NCBI RefSeq assembly: GCF_000770925.1
Contig: NZ_JDTK01000009.1
Span: 1-64,000 of the forward strand
Direction of reading: 5' to 3'
DNA: 64,000 nt
Origin: Bifidobacterium ruminantium DSM 6489
Lineage (GTDB): Bacteria > Actinomycetota > Actinomycetes > Actinomycetales > Bifidobacteriaceae
In this document: piece after piece, positions 22,564 to 32,018 of the stretch
Position numbering within the stretch: the stretch's first letter is position 1
Layout: each line of letters opens with the position of its first letter
Position numbers and translations under genes: made by a program
Notes under the pieces: model-generated
Told to the model about the DNA's origin: nothing
Database searches by the model: none
The model's input: only the letters and a program-made list of their open reading frames with translations

Positions 22564-25056
22564 TCAGACCAGCGCGTCGGCGAGGAAGTCGCGCTGCAGC
22601 AGCAACAGGTTGCGCGCCACCGTCTCGTCGTTGGTCATGTGCGTGATGCCGTTGAGCGGCAGGAACGTGTGCTTGCGCCCCGCGGCCATCAACGCCTGGC
22701 TCAAGCGCAGACTGTTGGCGATCGTCACGTTGTCGTCGGCGAAACCATGGATGAGCATGAGCGGACGGCTGAGCTTCGGCGCGTCCGCGATGATGCTGTT
22801 GTGCTCGTATGTGGTCGGATCGAGTCCCAGATACCGCTCAGTGTAATGCGTGTCGTACAGCGTCCAGTCGGCCGGCGGAGCGCCCGCGCAGGCCGCGGTG
22901 AACGTGTCGGGCGCGTCCAGCACGGCGAGCGCGGACAGGAAGCCGCCGTAGGACCAGCCGATCATCGCCACGCGGCCGAGGTCGGGTTTCGGCACGGCAA
23001 CGCCGGTTTTGGTGGCGATCGAGGCAAGCGCGTCGGGCAGCGCGTGCACGGCGTCGACCTGGTCCTCAAGCGTCACGGCCTTCATGTCCAGGTAGATCTC
23101 ACGATCCCAGCACGGGCCGCGTCCGGTGGTTCCGCGACCGTCGGCGGTGACCACAATGTAACCTTGGTCGGCCCACCATTGCGCATCCCAGTAGAACGAT
23201 TGGCTTTCCACGACCTGCTGGAATCCAGGACCGCCGTACGGCTTCATGAGCACCGGCAAGGTGTCGTCATGGGCGTGGCCGCTGGCTTCGGACGGCAGGA
23301 TGATCGCCGTGTACAGCTTGCGCTCGCCGATGCGGGCGAATCGCACGTTCGGCGTGAAGCCGGGGGTTTCGGCATGGTTTTCGATCGGCGCGACCACCAT
23401 CGACATCACTTCCGCGCCGTCGGCATTTCCGTCGGCATCGGCGGCATCAGCGGCAGCGCCGTCGACACGCACGTTCATGCAATGCTGCATCTGCGACCGC
23501 GCGTCGTCCATGCCGCGCCCGGTCACCACGCAACCGTCGCCGGAACGGGACATCGTCCATTGGCCGGGCGTGTAGGTGAGCGGCTCCCAATCGCCGTCGA
23601 AATGGATCGAGACCACGTCGAAGCTGCGCGCGTCATGCTCGTCCGCGTTGGATTGCCACAGGAACGGCAGTTCGTCCGCGGGCAGCAGTTCCGGCGTGCG
23701 CTGCACCACGCACAGCACGTCGTCGTCGGTCACGTCGAGCACCTCGCGCACCTGCAGTCCGGCCGGCGTGAAGGGCGTGCCGTCCACGGTGAGACGGTTC
23801 GTGTCGGCGTCCATGTCGTTCATCGCGCAGATCAGTCGGCCGTCAGGCGTGTATGCGGGGGTGCCTGCGATCAGGTCGAGCCAATGGTCGTTGTGGTGTT
23901 CCTCGAGCACGCGCGTGGTGCCGGGCTCTTCGCCGGGAGCGTATTCGGGGATGGCGATGGAGAAGGTCTCCACTTCGTCGCCGTCCTCGTCGGTGAAACC
24001 GTTTTCCGGCGTGCTCATAGTCGCAATCGGGTCGCCCACGCGCACTGCGAGCACCTGGTCGTGCTGCTGGAGCCTGTCCTGCACGAGCAGCAGCGGCTCA
24101 TGGCCCGCCGTCCAGCTGACGGCCGCGAGATATTCGTACGATTCACGGTCCCATTCCACGCGGTGCGCGATGCCGCCGTAATAGCAGCCGTCCGCATCGT
24201 AACCGAGTTCCAGCAGGGTGAGGTGCACGTCGGCATTCGCCGTCATCGCCTGCGGATAGCGGCGTCCCTGCGCGGGTTTCGTCGGGTCGGCAGGGTCGGC
24301 GATGTACCAAGTCCGCTCATGGGAGGCATCGAAGGTTTCGAACAGCACGTATTTGGAGTCGGGCGACCACCAGAAGCCGTCGTAGCGGTCCATTTCCTCG
24401 CCCGCGGCGAATTCGGCGAGGCCGATCTTCCATTCGCCGGCCGGGGCGCCATCCGTTCCGTCCGACGTTTCGTCGGATGGTTCGTCAATTGTTCCGTCGA
24501 TTTGCGGGACGGAAGCCACCACGGACACCGCGTCGCCGTCGTCCGTGTTTTCAGCAAGATCGACGTCCACCAGATACGTGCCGGTCGTGTACATGATGTG
24601 CCGTCCGTCGGGGCTGATGCGCGGATTGAGCACCGGCTTGAATTCCGATTCGTCGATGGCGATGGCGCGCGTCGCGCCGGCGGCGATGTCGGTCAGGAAC
24701 AGTCCGCCGTTGATGGTGAACGCCACGCGATTTCCTGCGGTGTCGACGGAATAGCCGACGATTCCGGAGCCGCCTTCGCGCGCGCGTTCGCGCCTGTCCT
24801 TCTCCTCGGCCGGCACATCCTCGGCATCGGCGTCGGCAAGCAGCGCACGCGGGTCGGCGAGCAGAACCTCATTGGATTCGCCGTCCTCGCCGATCACGCT
24901 CATCCACAGTGAGGTAACGGTGTCCTCCGGACCATCCGACCGCAGGAATAGCGCGCGCGAGCCGTCGCCGATCACGCGTGCGGAACGCGGCGCTCCGCAG
25001 GTGAATCGCAAAGTGCGCGCCTTCAATGCTGGAAATTCATCAATCGCATTAACCAT
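22564..25056 (-). CDS. S9 family serine peptidase (dipeptidyl-peptidase IV/acylaminoacyl-peptidase type)
   Basis: The 830-residue cytosolic protein has an N-terminal propeller of WD-like blades and a C-terminal alpha/beta hydrolase domain with nucleophile motif GWSYGG (about residue 700), Asp in IHGFADDNV and His in GITHMTND. The segment GGPGFQQVVESQSFYWDAQWWADQGYIVVTADGRGT is typical of DPP IV-like enzymes, which remove dipeptides, often after Pro. Linkers in the propeller are rich in Asp and Glu. GGAAGG precedes the chosen start. Confidence 0.9.
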   Translation of the reverse strand: MVNAIDEFPALKARTLRFTCGAPRSARVIGDGSRALFLRSDGPEDTVTSLWMSVIGEDGESNEVLLADPRALLADADAEDVPAEEKDRRERAREGGSGIVGYSVDTAGNRVAFTINGGLFLTDIAAGATRAIAIDESEFKPVLNPRISPDGRHIMYTTGTYLVDVDLAENTDDGDAVSVVASVPQIDGTIDEPSDETSDGTDGAPAGEWKIGLAEFAAGEEMDRYDGFWWSPDSKYVLFETFDASHERTWYIADPADPTKPAQGRRYPQAMTANADVHLTLLELGYDADGCYYGGIAHRVEWDRESYEYLAAVSWTAGHEPLLLVQDRLQQHDQVLAVRVGDPIATMSTPENGFTDEDGDEVETFSIAIPEYAPGEEPGTTRVLEEHHNDHWLDLIAGTPAYTPDGRLICAMNDMDADTNRLTVDGTPFTPAGLQVREVLDVTDDDVLCVVQRTPELLPADELPFLWQSNADEHDARSFDVVSIHFDGDWEPLTYTPGQWTMSRSGDGCVVTGRGMDDARSQMQHCMNVRVDGAAADAADADGNADGAEVMSMVVAPIENHAETPGFTPNVRFARIGERKLYTAIILPSEASGHAHDDTLPVLMKPYGGPGFQQVVESQSFYWDAQWWADQGYIVVTADGRGTTGRGPCWDREIYLDMKAVTLEDQVDAVHALPDALASIATKTGVAVPKPDLGRVAMIGWSYGGFLSALAVLDAPDTFTAACAGAPPADWTLYDTHYTERYLGLDPTTYEHNSIIADAPKLSRPLMLIHGFADDNVTIANSLRLSQALMAAGRKHTFLPLNGITHMTNDETVARNLLLLQRDFLADALV

Positions 25057-25255
25057 GCCTTCCAATCTACCGATAATTAGGACCGTCCCTTCGTCGGCGG
25101 TTCGGAGGCTGTCCGATCCTTCGACAAACGGCACTATTCCGCCGGCGAAAGGTTGGACACCACCCCTTTACATGGAATTTTTGCAAGCAAGTTCCCATTG
25201 AATTGGCTCTCGGCACGCCAAAGCGTAGGATAGTCACAGACAGAAAGGGACAAGT

Positions 25256-25963
25256 ATGAGTGTTCTCGACCGATTTGAGAAGAGCGTGGAAGGCGCCGTC
25301 AACGGGGTTTTCGCCAAATTCGGGTCCAAGGACCTGAAGCCCGTCGACCTCTCCAGCGCTCTGGAACGCGAGATCGACAAAGAGGCCATGCCCGTCACGC
25401 GTGACCGTACCGTAGCCCCGAACGAATACCGTTTCAAGCTCAGCACTCCGGATTTCAACAACATCGTCGAATGGGGTGCGGAGACGCTTGCCAATGAACT
25501 TGCCGACAACCTCACCCAGTATGCGAAAAGCCAGAACTACGCGTTCGTCGGCCCGGTCGTGGTGATCTTCGAAGAGGACCTTGAGCTCACCAAGGGTGAT
25601 TACCGGCTTTCCAGCGAATCCGTGCAAGGCAACACCGTGCCGGTCACCACCGATGCGCAGACCGAGGATTGCCCGATGCTGGAGATCGGCGAGCATCAGT
25701 ATCTGCTCACCGAGGACAAGACCATCATCGGCCGCGGCTCCGATTGCGACATCGTCATCGACGATCCGGGCATCTCCCGCCGCCATATGGAGATCGACAT
25801 CACCGATAACGGCAACACCGTCATCGCCCGCGACCTGGGCTCCACCAACGGCATGTACGTCGAGGGCCATCACGTCGAGGCCGCGACGCTGCTCGACGGC
25901 AATACGATCACCATCGGCCGAACCCGCATCCTGTATTGGGCTTCTTCGCAGGATCAGGAGTAA
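25256..25963 (+). CDS. fhaA: FhaA-type protein (DUF3662 and FHA domain)
   Basis: The 235-residue protein has an N-terminal DUF3662 domain (MSVLDRFEKSVEGAVNGVFAKF, residues 1-120) and a C-terminal FHA domain (GRGSDCDIVIDDPGISRRHMEI, SLGSTNGMYV-like motif as DLGSTNGMYV). In actinobacteria FhaA binds phosphothreonines on pseudokinase and PASTA kinase partners and tunes peptidoglycan synthesis. It heads the operon through pknB. AGAAAGGGA precedes the ATG. Confidence 0.95.
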   Translation: MSVLDRFEKSVEGAVNGVFAKFGSKDLKPVDLSSALEREIDKEAMPVTRDRTVAPNEYRFKLSTPDFNNIVEWGAETLANELADNLTQYAKSQNYAFVGPVVVIFEEDLELTKGDYRLSSESVQGNTVPVTTDAQTEDCPMLEIGEHQYLLTEDKTIIGRGSDCDIVIDDPGISRRHMEIDITDNGNTVIARDLGSTNGMYVEGHHVEAATLLDGNTITIGRTRILYWASSQDQE

Positions 25964-25990
25964 CCGACCCCAACCCGGGGAGCCGCCTTT

Positions 25991-26506
25991 ATGCTCACTG
26001 AATTAACGTTTGCGATCCTCAAGTACGGGTTCCTCGTACTGCTCTGGATTTTCGTCGCCTGCACGGTGCGTTCGCTGTACAGGGACATCGAGATTCTCAG
26101 CCCGCGCAAGTCGCGGGCTCATCGCCGTAAGGAACGCGCCGCGCGCAAGGCCGTGGAATCACCCGCGCCCGTGGCCGTCTCCGCACCTGCGTCCAACGCC
26201 GCCGCAAGTGCCAAACCAACGCTTCTGGTAGTCATCGATGGCCCTCTTGCCGGCAGTTCCGTCCCTTTGACCGGCAACACCATCACGCTTGGCCGCGCGG
26301 CTTCGAACACCGTGGTGCTGGATGACGAATTCGTCTCCTCGCATCACGCCCGCGTCTACACCGATCCCGCCACCGGCCGCTGGGCCATCGAGGATCTGGG
26401 ATCCACCAACGGCACCATAGTCAACCATCAACGTCTGAACGCGCCGATGATTCTCGGCGCACGCGTACCGGTTCGCATCGGCGCGACCACCTTCGAATTG
26501 AGGTGA
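25991..26506 (+). CDS. fhaB: FhaB-type FHA protein with membrane anchor
   Basis: The 171-residue protein has one N-terminal membrane helix (ILKYGFLVLLWIFVACTV), a basic linker, and an FHA domain from about residue 75 (ITLGRAASNTVVLDDEFVSSHHARV, DLGSTNGTIV). FhaB (FipA partner in mycobacteria) links Ser/Thr phosphorylation to the division machinery. Its stop overlaps the phosphatase start (GTGA). Confidence 0.93.
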   Translation: MLTELTFAILKYGFLVLLWIFVACTVRSLYRDIEILSPRKSRAHRRKERAARKAVESPAPVAVSAPASNAAASAKPTLLVVIDGPLAGSSVPLTGNTITLGRAASNTVVLDDEFVSSHHARVYTDPATGRWAIEDLGSTNGTIVNHQRLNAPMILGARVPVRIGATTFELR

Positions 26507-28110
26507 CCGTCGTGCCGACTTCCGCAGCTTCACAGCAATTGTTCATGTACTCCACGGTCGTCTCCGACGTGGGCACCGTACGTTCCAACAACCAGGATTC
26601 CGCGTTCGCTGGCGAGCATCTCATCGCCATCTGCGACGGCATGGGCGGGCACGCCGGCGGCGACACCGCCTCCACCATCGCCATCCGATCGCTGGCGCAT
26701 ATCGAGCAGGACGACGTCGAAGGCGACGTGCAGGCTATCTCGCATATGATGGCGACCTCCGTCATGGCCGCGCATGACGCGATCGTCGGCAAAGCCAAGC
26801 GCGAACGCCGTCTCGCCGGCATGGGCACCACGGTCACGTCCGTGGCGCTGGTGGCTGGATGCTGGGTTTTGGCGCATATTGGCGATTCCCGCGCGTATCT
26901 GCTGCACGACGGCCATCTGGTCCGCATGACGAGCGACCACAGCTACGTGCAGCATCTCATCGACACCGGTCGCATCAGCGAGGCCGAGGCGCGCAACCAT
27001 CCGCAGCGCAATGTGGTGATGCGCGTGCTGGGCGATTTCGACATCGATTCGCGTCCTGACATCGCCATCCGCAAGGCGGATCCCGGCGATCGCTGGCTGC
27101 TGTGCTCCGACGGCCTGTGCGGCGTATTGGAGGATTCCACGATCGAGGAGGTGCTGTCCACCTGCTCCGATCAGGAGGAATGCGCGCAACGGCTCGTATC
27201 GATGGCTCTGCGCGCGGGAAGCACCGATAACGTCACCGCGGTGATCGCCGACGCGACGCTCGCGCTCGACGCGGACGCGTTCGATCTGCCGCACCAGACC
27301 CCGCTTGTCGGCGGCGCGGCCAGCGCAAGCCTCGAGCCGATCGCGGACATCGTCAACGAGCCGGTCGCCACCGCGCCTCCCCTGCGCGAAGGCAAGCAGT
27401 CGCCGGCGGCGCGTGCGGCCGCGCTTCGCAACGGCAAGGATCCCAAGGAGGAGACGAAGCAGCCGGAGCAGCGCGTCGCGCAACCATCCTCGGTCCGTGA
27501 AGACAACGGCGACCGCACCAATCCCGACACCGGAGAAATTCCGGTCGTGCAGAAGCGCAACGGGCGCATCTCCGCCGATCCGAACGATCCGGAAGTGGCC
27601 AAGGCTATCCGCAACGAACATCTCGAGGAACGCAAGACGAAGCGTTCCCGCAAATTCCGCAACCGGATCATCGCCGTACTCATCACCATCGTGATGCTGC
27701 TCGGCCTTGCCGCAGTGGGCGCGGGCACCTATCGCTGGAGCCAGACCAAGTACTACATCGGCGACGACAACGGCACAGTGACGATTTTCCAAGGCGTGCC
27801 GACGAGCATTTTCAACCTCAAACTGTCGCATGCCGTCACGGCCACCACCATGAAAACGAGCGAACTGCCGCCGAGCTGGCGCGAACAGCTCGCCCAAGGC
27901 ATCTCCTTCGACACCTACGACGAGGCGAAAAGCCATACGCGCCTGATCAAGAAGCAGCTCCGGCAACAGCAGGAAGCCGAGAAGAAGAAGCAGGAGGAGG
28001 CGCAGGCCGCCAAGAAGAAGCAGGCGGAGGAAGCGCAGAAGCAGAAACAGCAGGAAGAGGCCGCCAGGAAGGCCGAACAGGCCAAGAAAGCGGACGGTGA
28101 CAAATCATGA
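26503..28110 (+). CDS. pstP: PP2C-family Ser/Thr phosphatase
   Basis: The 535-residue protein has a PP2C domain (residues 15-245) with metal-binding Asp residues in RSNNQDSAF, CDGMGGHAGG and LLCSDGL, and GSTDNVTAV. A linker leads to one membrane helix (about 387-410), a short external domain, and a long Lys/Glu/Gln-rich coiled tail. It reverses phosphorylation by the kinases encoded downstream. The GTG start overlaps fhaB; the tail end overlaps the next gene. Confidence 0.95.
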   Translation: MTVVPTSAASQQLFMYSTVVSDVGTVRSNNQDSAFAGEHLIAICDGMGGHAGGDTASTIAIRSLAHIEQDDVEGDVQAISHMMATSVMAAHDAIVGKAKRERRLAGMGTTVTSVALVAGCWVLAHIGDSRAYLLHDGHLVRMTSDHSYVQHLIDTGRISEAEARNHPQRNVVMRVLGDFDIDSRPDIAIRKADPGDRWLLCSDGLCGVLEDSTIEEVLSTCSDQEECAQRLVSMALRAGSTDNVTAVIADATLALDADAFDLPHQTPLVGGAASASLEPIADIVNEPVATAPPLREGKQSPAARAAALRNGKDPKEETKQPEQRVAQPSSVREDNGDRTNPDTGEIPVVQKRNGRISADPNDPEVAKAIRNEHLEERKTKRSRKFRNRIIAVLITIVMLLGLAAVGAGTYRWSQTKYYIGDDNGTVTIFQGVPTSIFNLKLSHAVTATTMKTSELPPSWREQLAQGISFDTYDEAKSHTRLIKKQLRQQQEAEKKKQEEAQAAKKKQAEEAQKQKQQEEAARKAEQAKKADGDKS

Positions 28111-29618
28111 TCGCTACGCGCTTGAGGCAATTCGGCATGCTGGCATTCAGCATGCTGCTGTGTGCCGTGGCGTTCTTCCAGATGTTCGAACGCACCACGA
28201 ACGGCTTCCCTCAGGACTATCTGTGGATGCTCGCCTTCGTGGGCGCGTTGTTCCTGACCTCCTGGGGCTTGCTGCTGCGGTTCCAGCCCTACGCCAACCA
28301 GTCGATCATGTGCTGCGTGATGGTGCTGACGGGCATCGGCGCCATGATGATCGCGCGCATCGACCAGGATACGAAAACCTCGGTGGCGTTCCGCCAGTTG
28401 ATATGGCTGTCGATCGCGCTGGTGCTGGCGAACCTGCTCATCGTGTTCATGCGGGATTACCGCGTACTACGGCGGTTCTCGTATGTCAGCATGGTCATCG
28501 GCATCGTGCTGCTGCTGTCGCCGATGATTCCGGGACTCGGCTCCGAACAGTACGGCGCGCGCATCTGGGTGAAAATCCCCGGCCTAGGCTCGTTCCAGCC
28601 GAGCGAATTCGCCAAACTGTTCCTAGCATTCTTCTTCGCCTCGTATCTGTTCGACCATCGCGACCAGCTCGCCGTCGGCGGCAAGAAGGTCCTCGGCGTG
28701 CAATTGCCCCGCATCAAGGACATGGGGCCGATCATCGTGGTGTGGATCGTGTCCATGGGCGTGCTGATCGTGCAGCATGATCTTGGCACGTCGCTGATGT
28801 TCTTTGCCATGTTCGTGTCCATGCTGTACGTGGCCACCGGGCGCAAAAGCTGGATCGTCATCGGCTTCATCGCCTTCGCCGTGGGCGCGGTGGCGGCGTC
28901 GAACATCTTCAGCCACGTCGGCGCGCGTGTCGACGCGTGGCTTCATCCGTTCGATGCGGCGCAATACAACAAGGAATACGGCGGCTCGTACCAGCTTGTC
29001 ACCGGCATTTTCGGTCTGGCTTCCGGCGGATTGATGGGCACCGGCCTCGGACAGGGGCATCCGTCGATCACGCCGATCGCCAATTCCGATTACATTTACG
29101 CGGCTTTGGGCGAGGAGCTGGGATTGACCGGCCTGATGGCCATTCTGATGCTGTATCTGCTGATCATCGCCGCCGGCATGATCACCGCGATGAAGATCAA
29201 GGACGGTTTCGGCAAGCTGCTCGCATCCGGTCTGGTGTTCACCATGGCGTTCCAGGTGTTCACCGTGGTCGGCGGCATCACGCTGGTCATTCCGTTGACC
29301 GGTCTGACCCTGCCGTATATGGCCGCCGGCGGCTCGTCGCTAATCGCGAACTACATGCTGGCCGCGCTGCTGGTCGTGATCTCCAATTGCGCGAACAAGC
29401 CGGAATCAGAGCTTGACAACGACGCGTTCCAGCAGGAGGCCGTCAAGGCGCTGCGCGAACGCGAACGGATCCGCCGCGCCGAAATCAAGCAGACGCGACA
29501 AGCCGTCTCGACCCCGCGCGAAACAACGGATTCCCATCCAATCCAGCAGGCCACGGAAATCGTGGAGCCAACCACCCGCGACCTGCCCATCACACGGCAA
29601 GGAGCATCGCATGAATAA
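28107..29618 (+). CDS. rodA: SEDS-family peptidoglycan glycosyltransferase (RodA/FtsW)
   Basis: The 503-residue protein has about ten membrane segments and SEDS motifs: GARIWVKIPGLGSFQPSEFAKL, the catalytic-region KDMGPIIVVW...LIVQHDLGTSLMFF with the conserved Asp, and YIYAALGEELGLTG near the external loop; GLTLPYMAAGGSSLI near the end. The C-terminal 75 residues are a cytosolic basic tail. It polymerises lipid II together with the transpeptidase encoded next. Confidence 0.93.
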   Translation: MIATRLRQFGMLAFSMLLCAVAFFQMFERTTNGFPQDYLWMLAFVGALFLTSWGLLLRFQPYANQSIMCCVMVLTGIGAMMIARIDQDTKTSVAFRQLIWLSIALVLANLLIVFMRDYRVLRRFSYVSMVIGIVLLLSPMIPGLGSEQYGARIWVKIPGLGSFQPSEFAKLFLAFFFASYLFDHRDQLAVGGKKVLGVQLPRIKDMGPIIVVWIVSMGVLIVQHDLGTSLMFFAMFVSMLYVATGRKSWIVIGFIAFAVGAVAASNIFSHVGARVDAWLHPFDAAQYNKEYGGSYQLVTGIFGLASGGLMGTGLGQGHPSITPIANSDYIYAALGEELGLTGLMAILMLYLLIIAAGMITAMKIKDGFGKLLASGLVFTMAFQVFTVVGGITLVIPLTGLTLPYMAAGGSSLIANYMLAALLVVISNCANKPESELDNDAFQQEAVKALRERERIRRAEIKQTRQAVSTPRETTDSHPIQQATEIVEPTTRDLPITRQGASHE

Positions 29619-31077
29619 ATCGCTCCGCCAGCTGTTCACCATCGTGGTGGCGTTGTTCGTCATCCTGGGCATGTCCACCACCATCATCACGGCCATCCGC
29701 GCCAACAAGCTCAACAACGACGCGCGCAACGTCCGATCGCTGTACCACGAATACGGCACACCGCGAGGCTCCATCCTCGCCTCGAACGGATCGGTCATCG
29801 CAAAATCCGATCCTTCCAACGATTCGTTCTCATACCAGCGCTCCTACGCCAACGGCATGCTGTACGCGCCCGTCACCGGATTCTTCTCCATCAGCCAGCG
29901 CGGCTGGAACGGCATCGAGGCGTCCCGCAGCTCGCTGCTGTCCGGTCAATCGGAGCAGCTCGTCTGGCAACGGTTCAAGTCGCTGTTCACCGGGCAGGAG
30001 AACAAGGGCGCCAATATCGAGACGTCCATCGATCCGAGGATCCAGCAGGCCGCGTACAACGGTCTGGCCAATTCGGACGGCGCCGCGGTGGCCATCGAGC
30101 CGAAGACCGGACGCATCCTCGCCATGGTCAGCACGCCCAGCTACGACCCGAACCAGCTCGCCAGCCATGACATGAGCGAGGCGAACAACAACTACAGCAC
30201 GCTGTCGCAAAGCATCGCCAATCCGATGCTCAACCGCGCCACATCGCAGCTGTATCCGCCGGGATCCACATTCAAGACGGTTGTGGCCGCAGCCGCGCTG
30301 GAAAGCGGCCAGTACCAGACCGACACCCAGATTCCGGCCGGCGCGAGCTACACGCTTCCAGGCACCGTCACGCAGCTGACGAACGCCGTGCCCCAAGCCA
30401 ACGGCACCGACAACAAGATCACGTTGGAGGACGCCATGGCGTACTCCTCCAACACCGCGTTCGCCCAGCTCGGCGTGACTTTGGGCGATGACGCCGTCTC
30501 GTCCATGGCCAAGAAGCTCGGCTTCGACGATCCGATCACCGTGGACGGTTCCGATTACACCGGCACGCCTTGGGTGTCGGTCACTTCGAAGTTCCCCACC
30601 GATGCCAACGACGACAAGCTCGCTTTGGCCTCGATCGGCCAGGGGGACACCGTGGTAACCCCATTGCAGAACGCCATGGTGGCCGCCGCAGTGGCCAACG
30701 ACGGCAAGCTCATGCAGCCGACGCTGGTCGATCGCGTGCGTTCGGCCGACCTGTCGGTCATCTCGCAGACCAAGCCGACGGTCATGTCCCGCGCGTTCAG
30801 CGCGGACACCGCCAACAAGCTCACGCAGATGATGGAGGCCGTGGTTACCAAGGAGAACCCGAATCTCGCCATCGACGGCGTGCAGGTGGCCGTGAAAACC
30901 GGCACCGCGCAGATCGGCGACGGCAATTCGGCCATCGATGGATGGGTTATCGGCTTCGCACCCGCCGACGATCCGAAGATCGCAGTGGCGGTTGTGGTGC
31001 ACAATGTTGATTTGTACGGCTCGTTCGCCGCGGGTCCGATTATGAAAGCGATGATGCAGGAGGCGCTGGCAGAATGA
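29611..31077 (+). CDS. pbpA: Class B penicillin-binding protein (transpeptidase)
   Basis: The 488-residue protein has an N-terminal membrane anchor (LFTIVVALFVILGMSTTIITA), a dimerisation domain, and a transpeptidase domain with active-site PGSTFKTV (SxxK, Ser about residue 221), SSN in AYSSNTAF, and KTGTAQ. It cross-links peptidoglycan strands. The start overlaps rodA by 8 bp and the end overlaps pknA (ATGA). Confidence 0.95.
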   Translation: MNKSLRQLFTIVVALFVILGMSTTIITAIRANKLNNDARNVRSLYHEYGTPRGSILASNGSVIAKSDPSNDSFSYQRSYANGMLYAPVTGFFSISQRGWNGIEASRSSLLSGQSEQLVWQRFKSLFTGQENKGANIETSIDPRIQQAAYNGLANSDGAAVAIEPKTGRILAMVSTPSYDPNQLASHDMSEANNNYSTLSQSIANPMLNRATSQLYPPGSTFKTVVAAAALESGQYQTDTQIPAGASYTLPGTVTQLTNAVPQANGTDNKITLEDAMAYSSNTAFAQLGVTLGDDAVSSMAKKLGFDDPITVDGSDYTGTPWVSVTSKFPTDANDDKLALASIGQGDTVVTPLQNAMVAAAVANDGKLMQPTLVDRVRSADLSVISQTKPTVMSRAFSADTANKLTQMMEAVVTKENPNLAIDGVQVAVKTGTAQIGDGNSAIDGWVIGFAPADDPKIAVAVVVHNVDLYGSFAAGPIMKAMMQEALAE

Positions 31078-32018
31078 AACTGATTAAAGGACAGCTCATC
31101 CACCGACGCTACCGGTTGGATTCCCGTCTTGCCCAAGGTGGCATGGGCGAGGTCTGGAAAGGCTATGACATCCAGCTTGGCCGTCCGGTGGCCATCAAGG
31201 CGCTACGCGGCGACCTGGGCGTCACCCAGGAGGCGAAACTGCTCCGGTTGCGTGCGGAAGCCCATAATTCCGCCAATCTTGCGCACCCGAACATCGCAGC
31301 GCTGTTCGAATACTACGAGCATGACGGCATCGGCTTCCTCATCATGGAATACGTGCCGTCGAAGTCGCTCGCCGACCTGTATCACGAACAGAACGGCCCG
31401 ATGGAGCCGACCAAGCTTCTGCCCATCCTCATCCAGACCGCCCGAGGCCTGTTCGTGGCGCATTCACACGGTGTGATCCACCGCGATGTGAAGCCGGCGA
31501 ACATCATGGTCTCCGATTCCGGCGAAGTGAAAATCACCGATTTCGGCGTCTCCTACTCCACCAACCAGGAGCAGATCACGCAGGACGGCATGGTGGTGGG
31601 CACCGCGCAGTATATCTCCCCGGAGCAGGCGCAGGGCAAGCATGCCACGCCGCAATCCGATATCTATTCGCTGGGCGTCGTCGCCTATGAGGGCCTGTGT
31701 GGACACCGTCCGTTCACAGGCGCCACTCCGGTCGACATCGCCGCGGCACACGTCAATAATCCGGTTCCGCCGCTGCCCGACACCGTCGATGTGCAACTGC
31801 GTGAATTCGTTATGTCGATGCTGGCCAAGGACCCGCTGGACCGTCCGAAGGACGCGCTGGTGGTGTCCCGCACCCTGTCCCGCATCGAACGCCGTCTGCT
31901 GGACCAGCAGACGCAGCTGGCCGACACGATGGTCGTCTCCTTGGGGGGAAGGCTTCCCCGACGCGTGGTCAGCAAACCCCATATCTCCGTGAGTAATGAT
32001 TGGAAGGAACAGGGATGA
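31074..32018 (+). CDS. pknA: Ser/Thr protein kinase, PknA type, cytosolic
   Basis: The 314-residue Hanks-type kinase has glycine loop LAQGGMGEVWKG, ATP Lys in VAIKALRG, catalytic loop IHRDVKPANIMV, DFG in ITDFGVSY and YISPEQAQG. It lacks a membrane segment and external domain, unlike mycobacterial PknA. ATGA overlaps link it to pbpA and pknB. Confidence 0.94.
   Translation: MKLIKGQLIHRRYRLDSRLAQGGMGEVWKGYDIQLGRPVAIKALRGDLGVTQEAKLLRLRAEAHNSANLAHPNIAALFEYYEHDGIGFLIMEYVPSKSLADLYHEQNGPMEPTKLLPILIQTARGLFVAHSHGVIHRDVKPANIMVSDSGEVKITDFGVSYSTNQEQITQDGMVVGTAQYISPEQAQGKHATPQSDIYSLGVVAYEGLCGHRPFTGATPVDIAAAHVNNPVPPLPDTVDVQLREFVMSMLAKDPLDRPKDALVVSRTLSRIERRLLDQQTQLADTMVVSLGGRLPRRVVSKPHISVSNDWKEQG

Noticed and set aside
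22228-24912. Very long plus-strand ORF opposite the S9 peptidase
   Set aside because: Arises from GC-rich codon bias; His/Arg/Val-rich translation without domains, while the minus strand has clear catalytic motifs.
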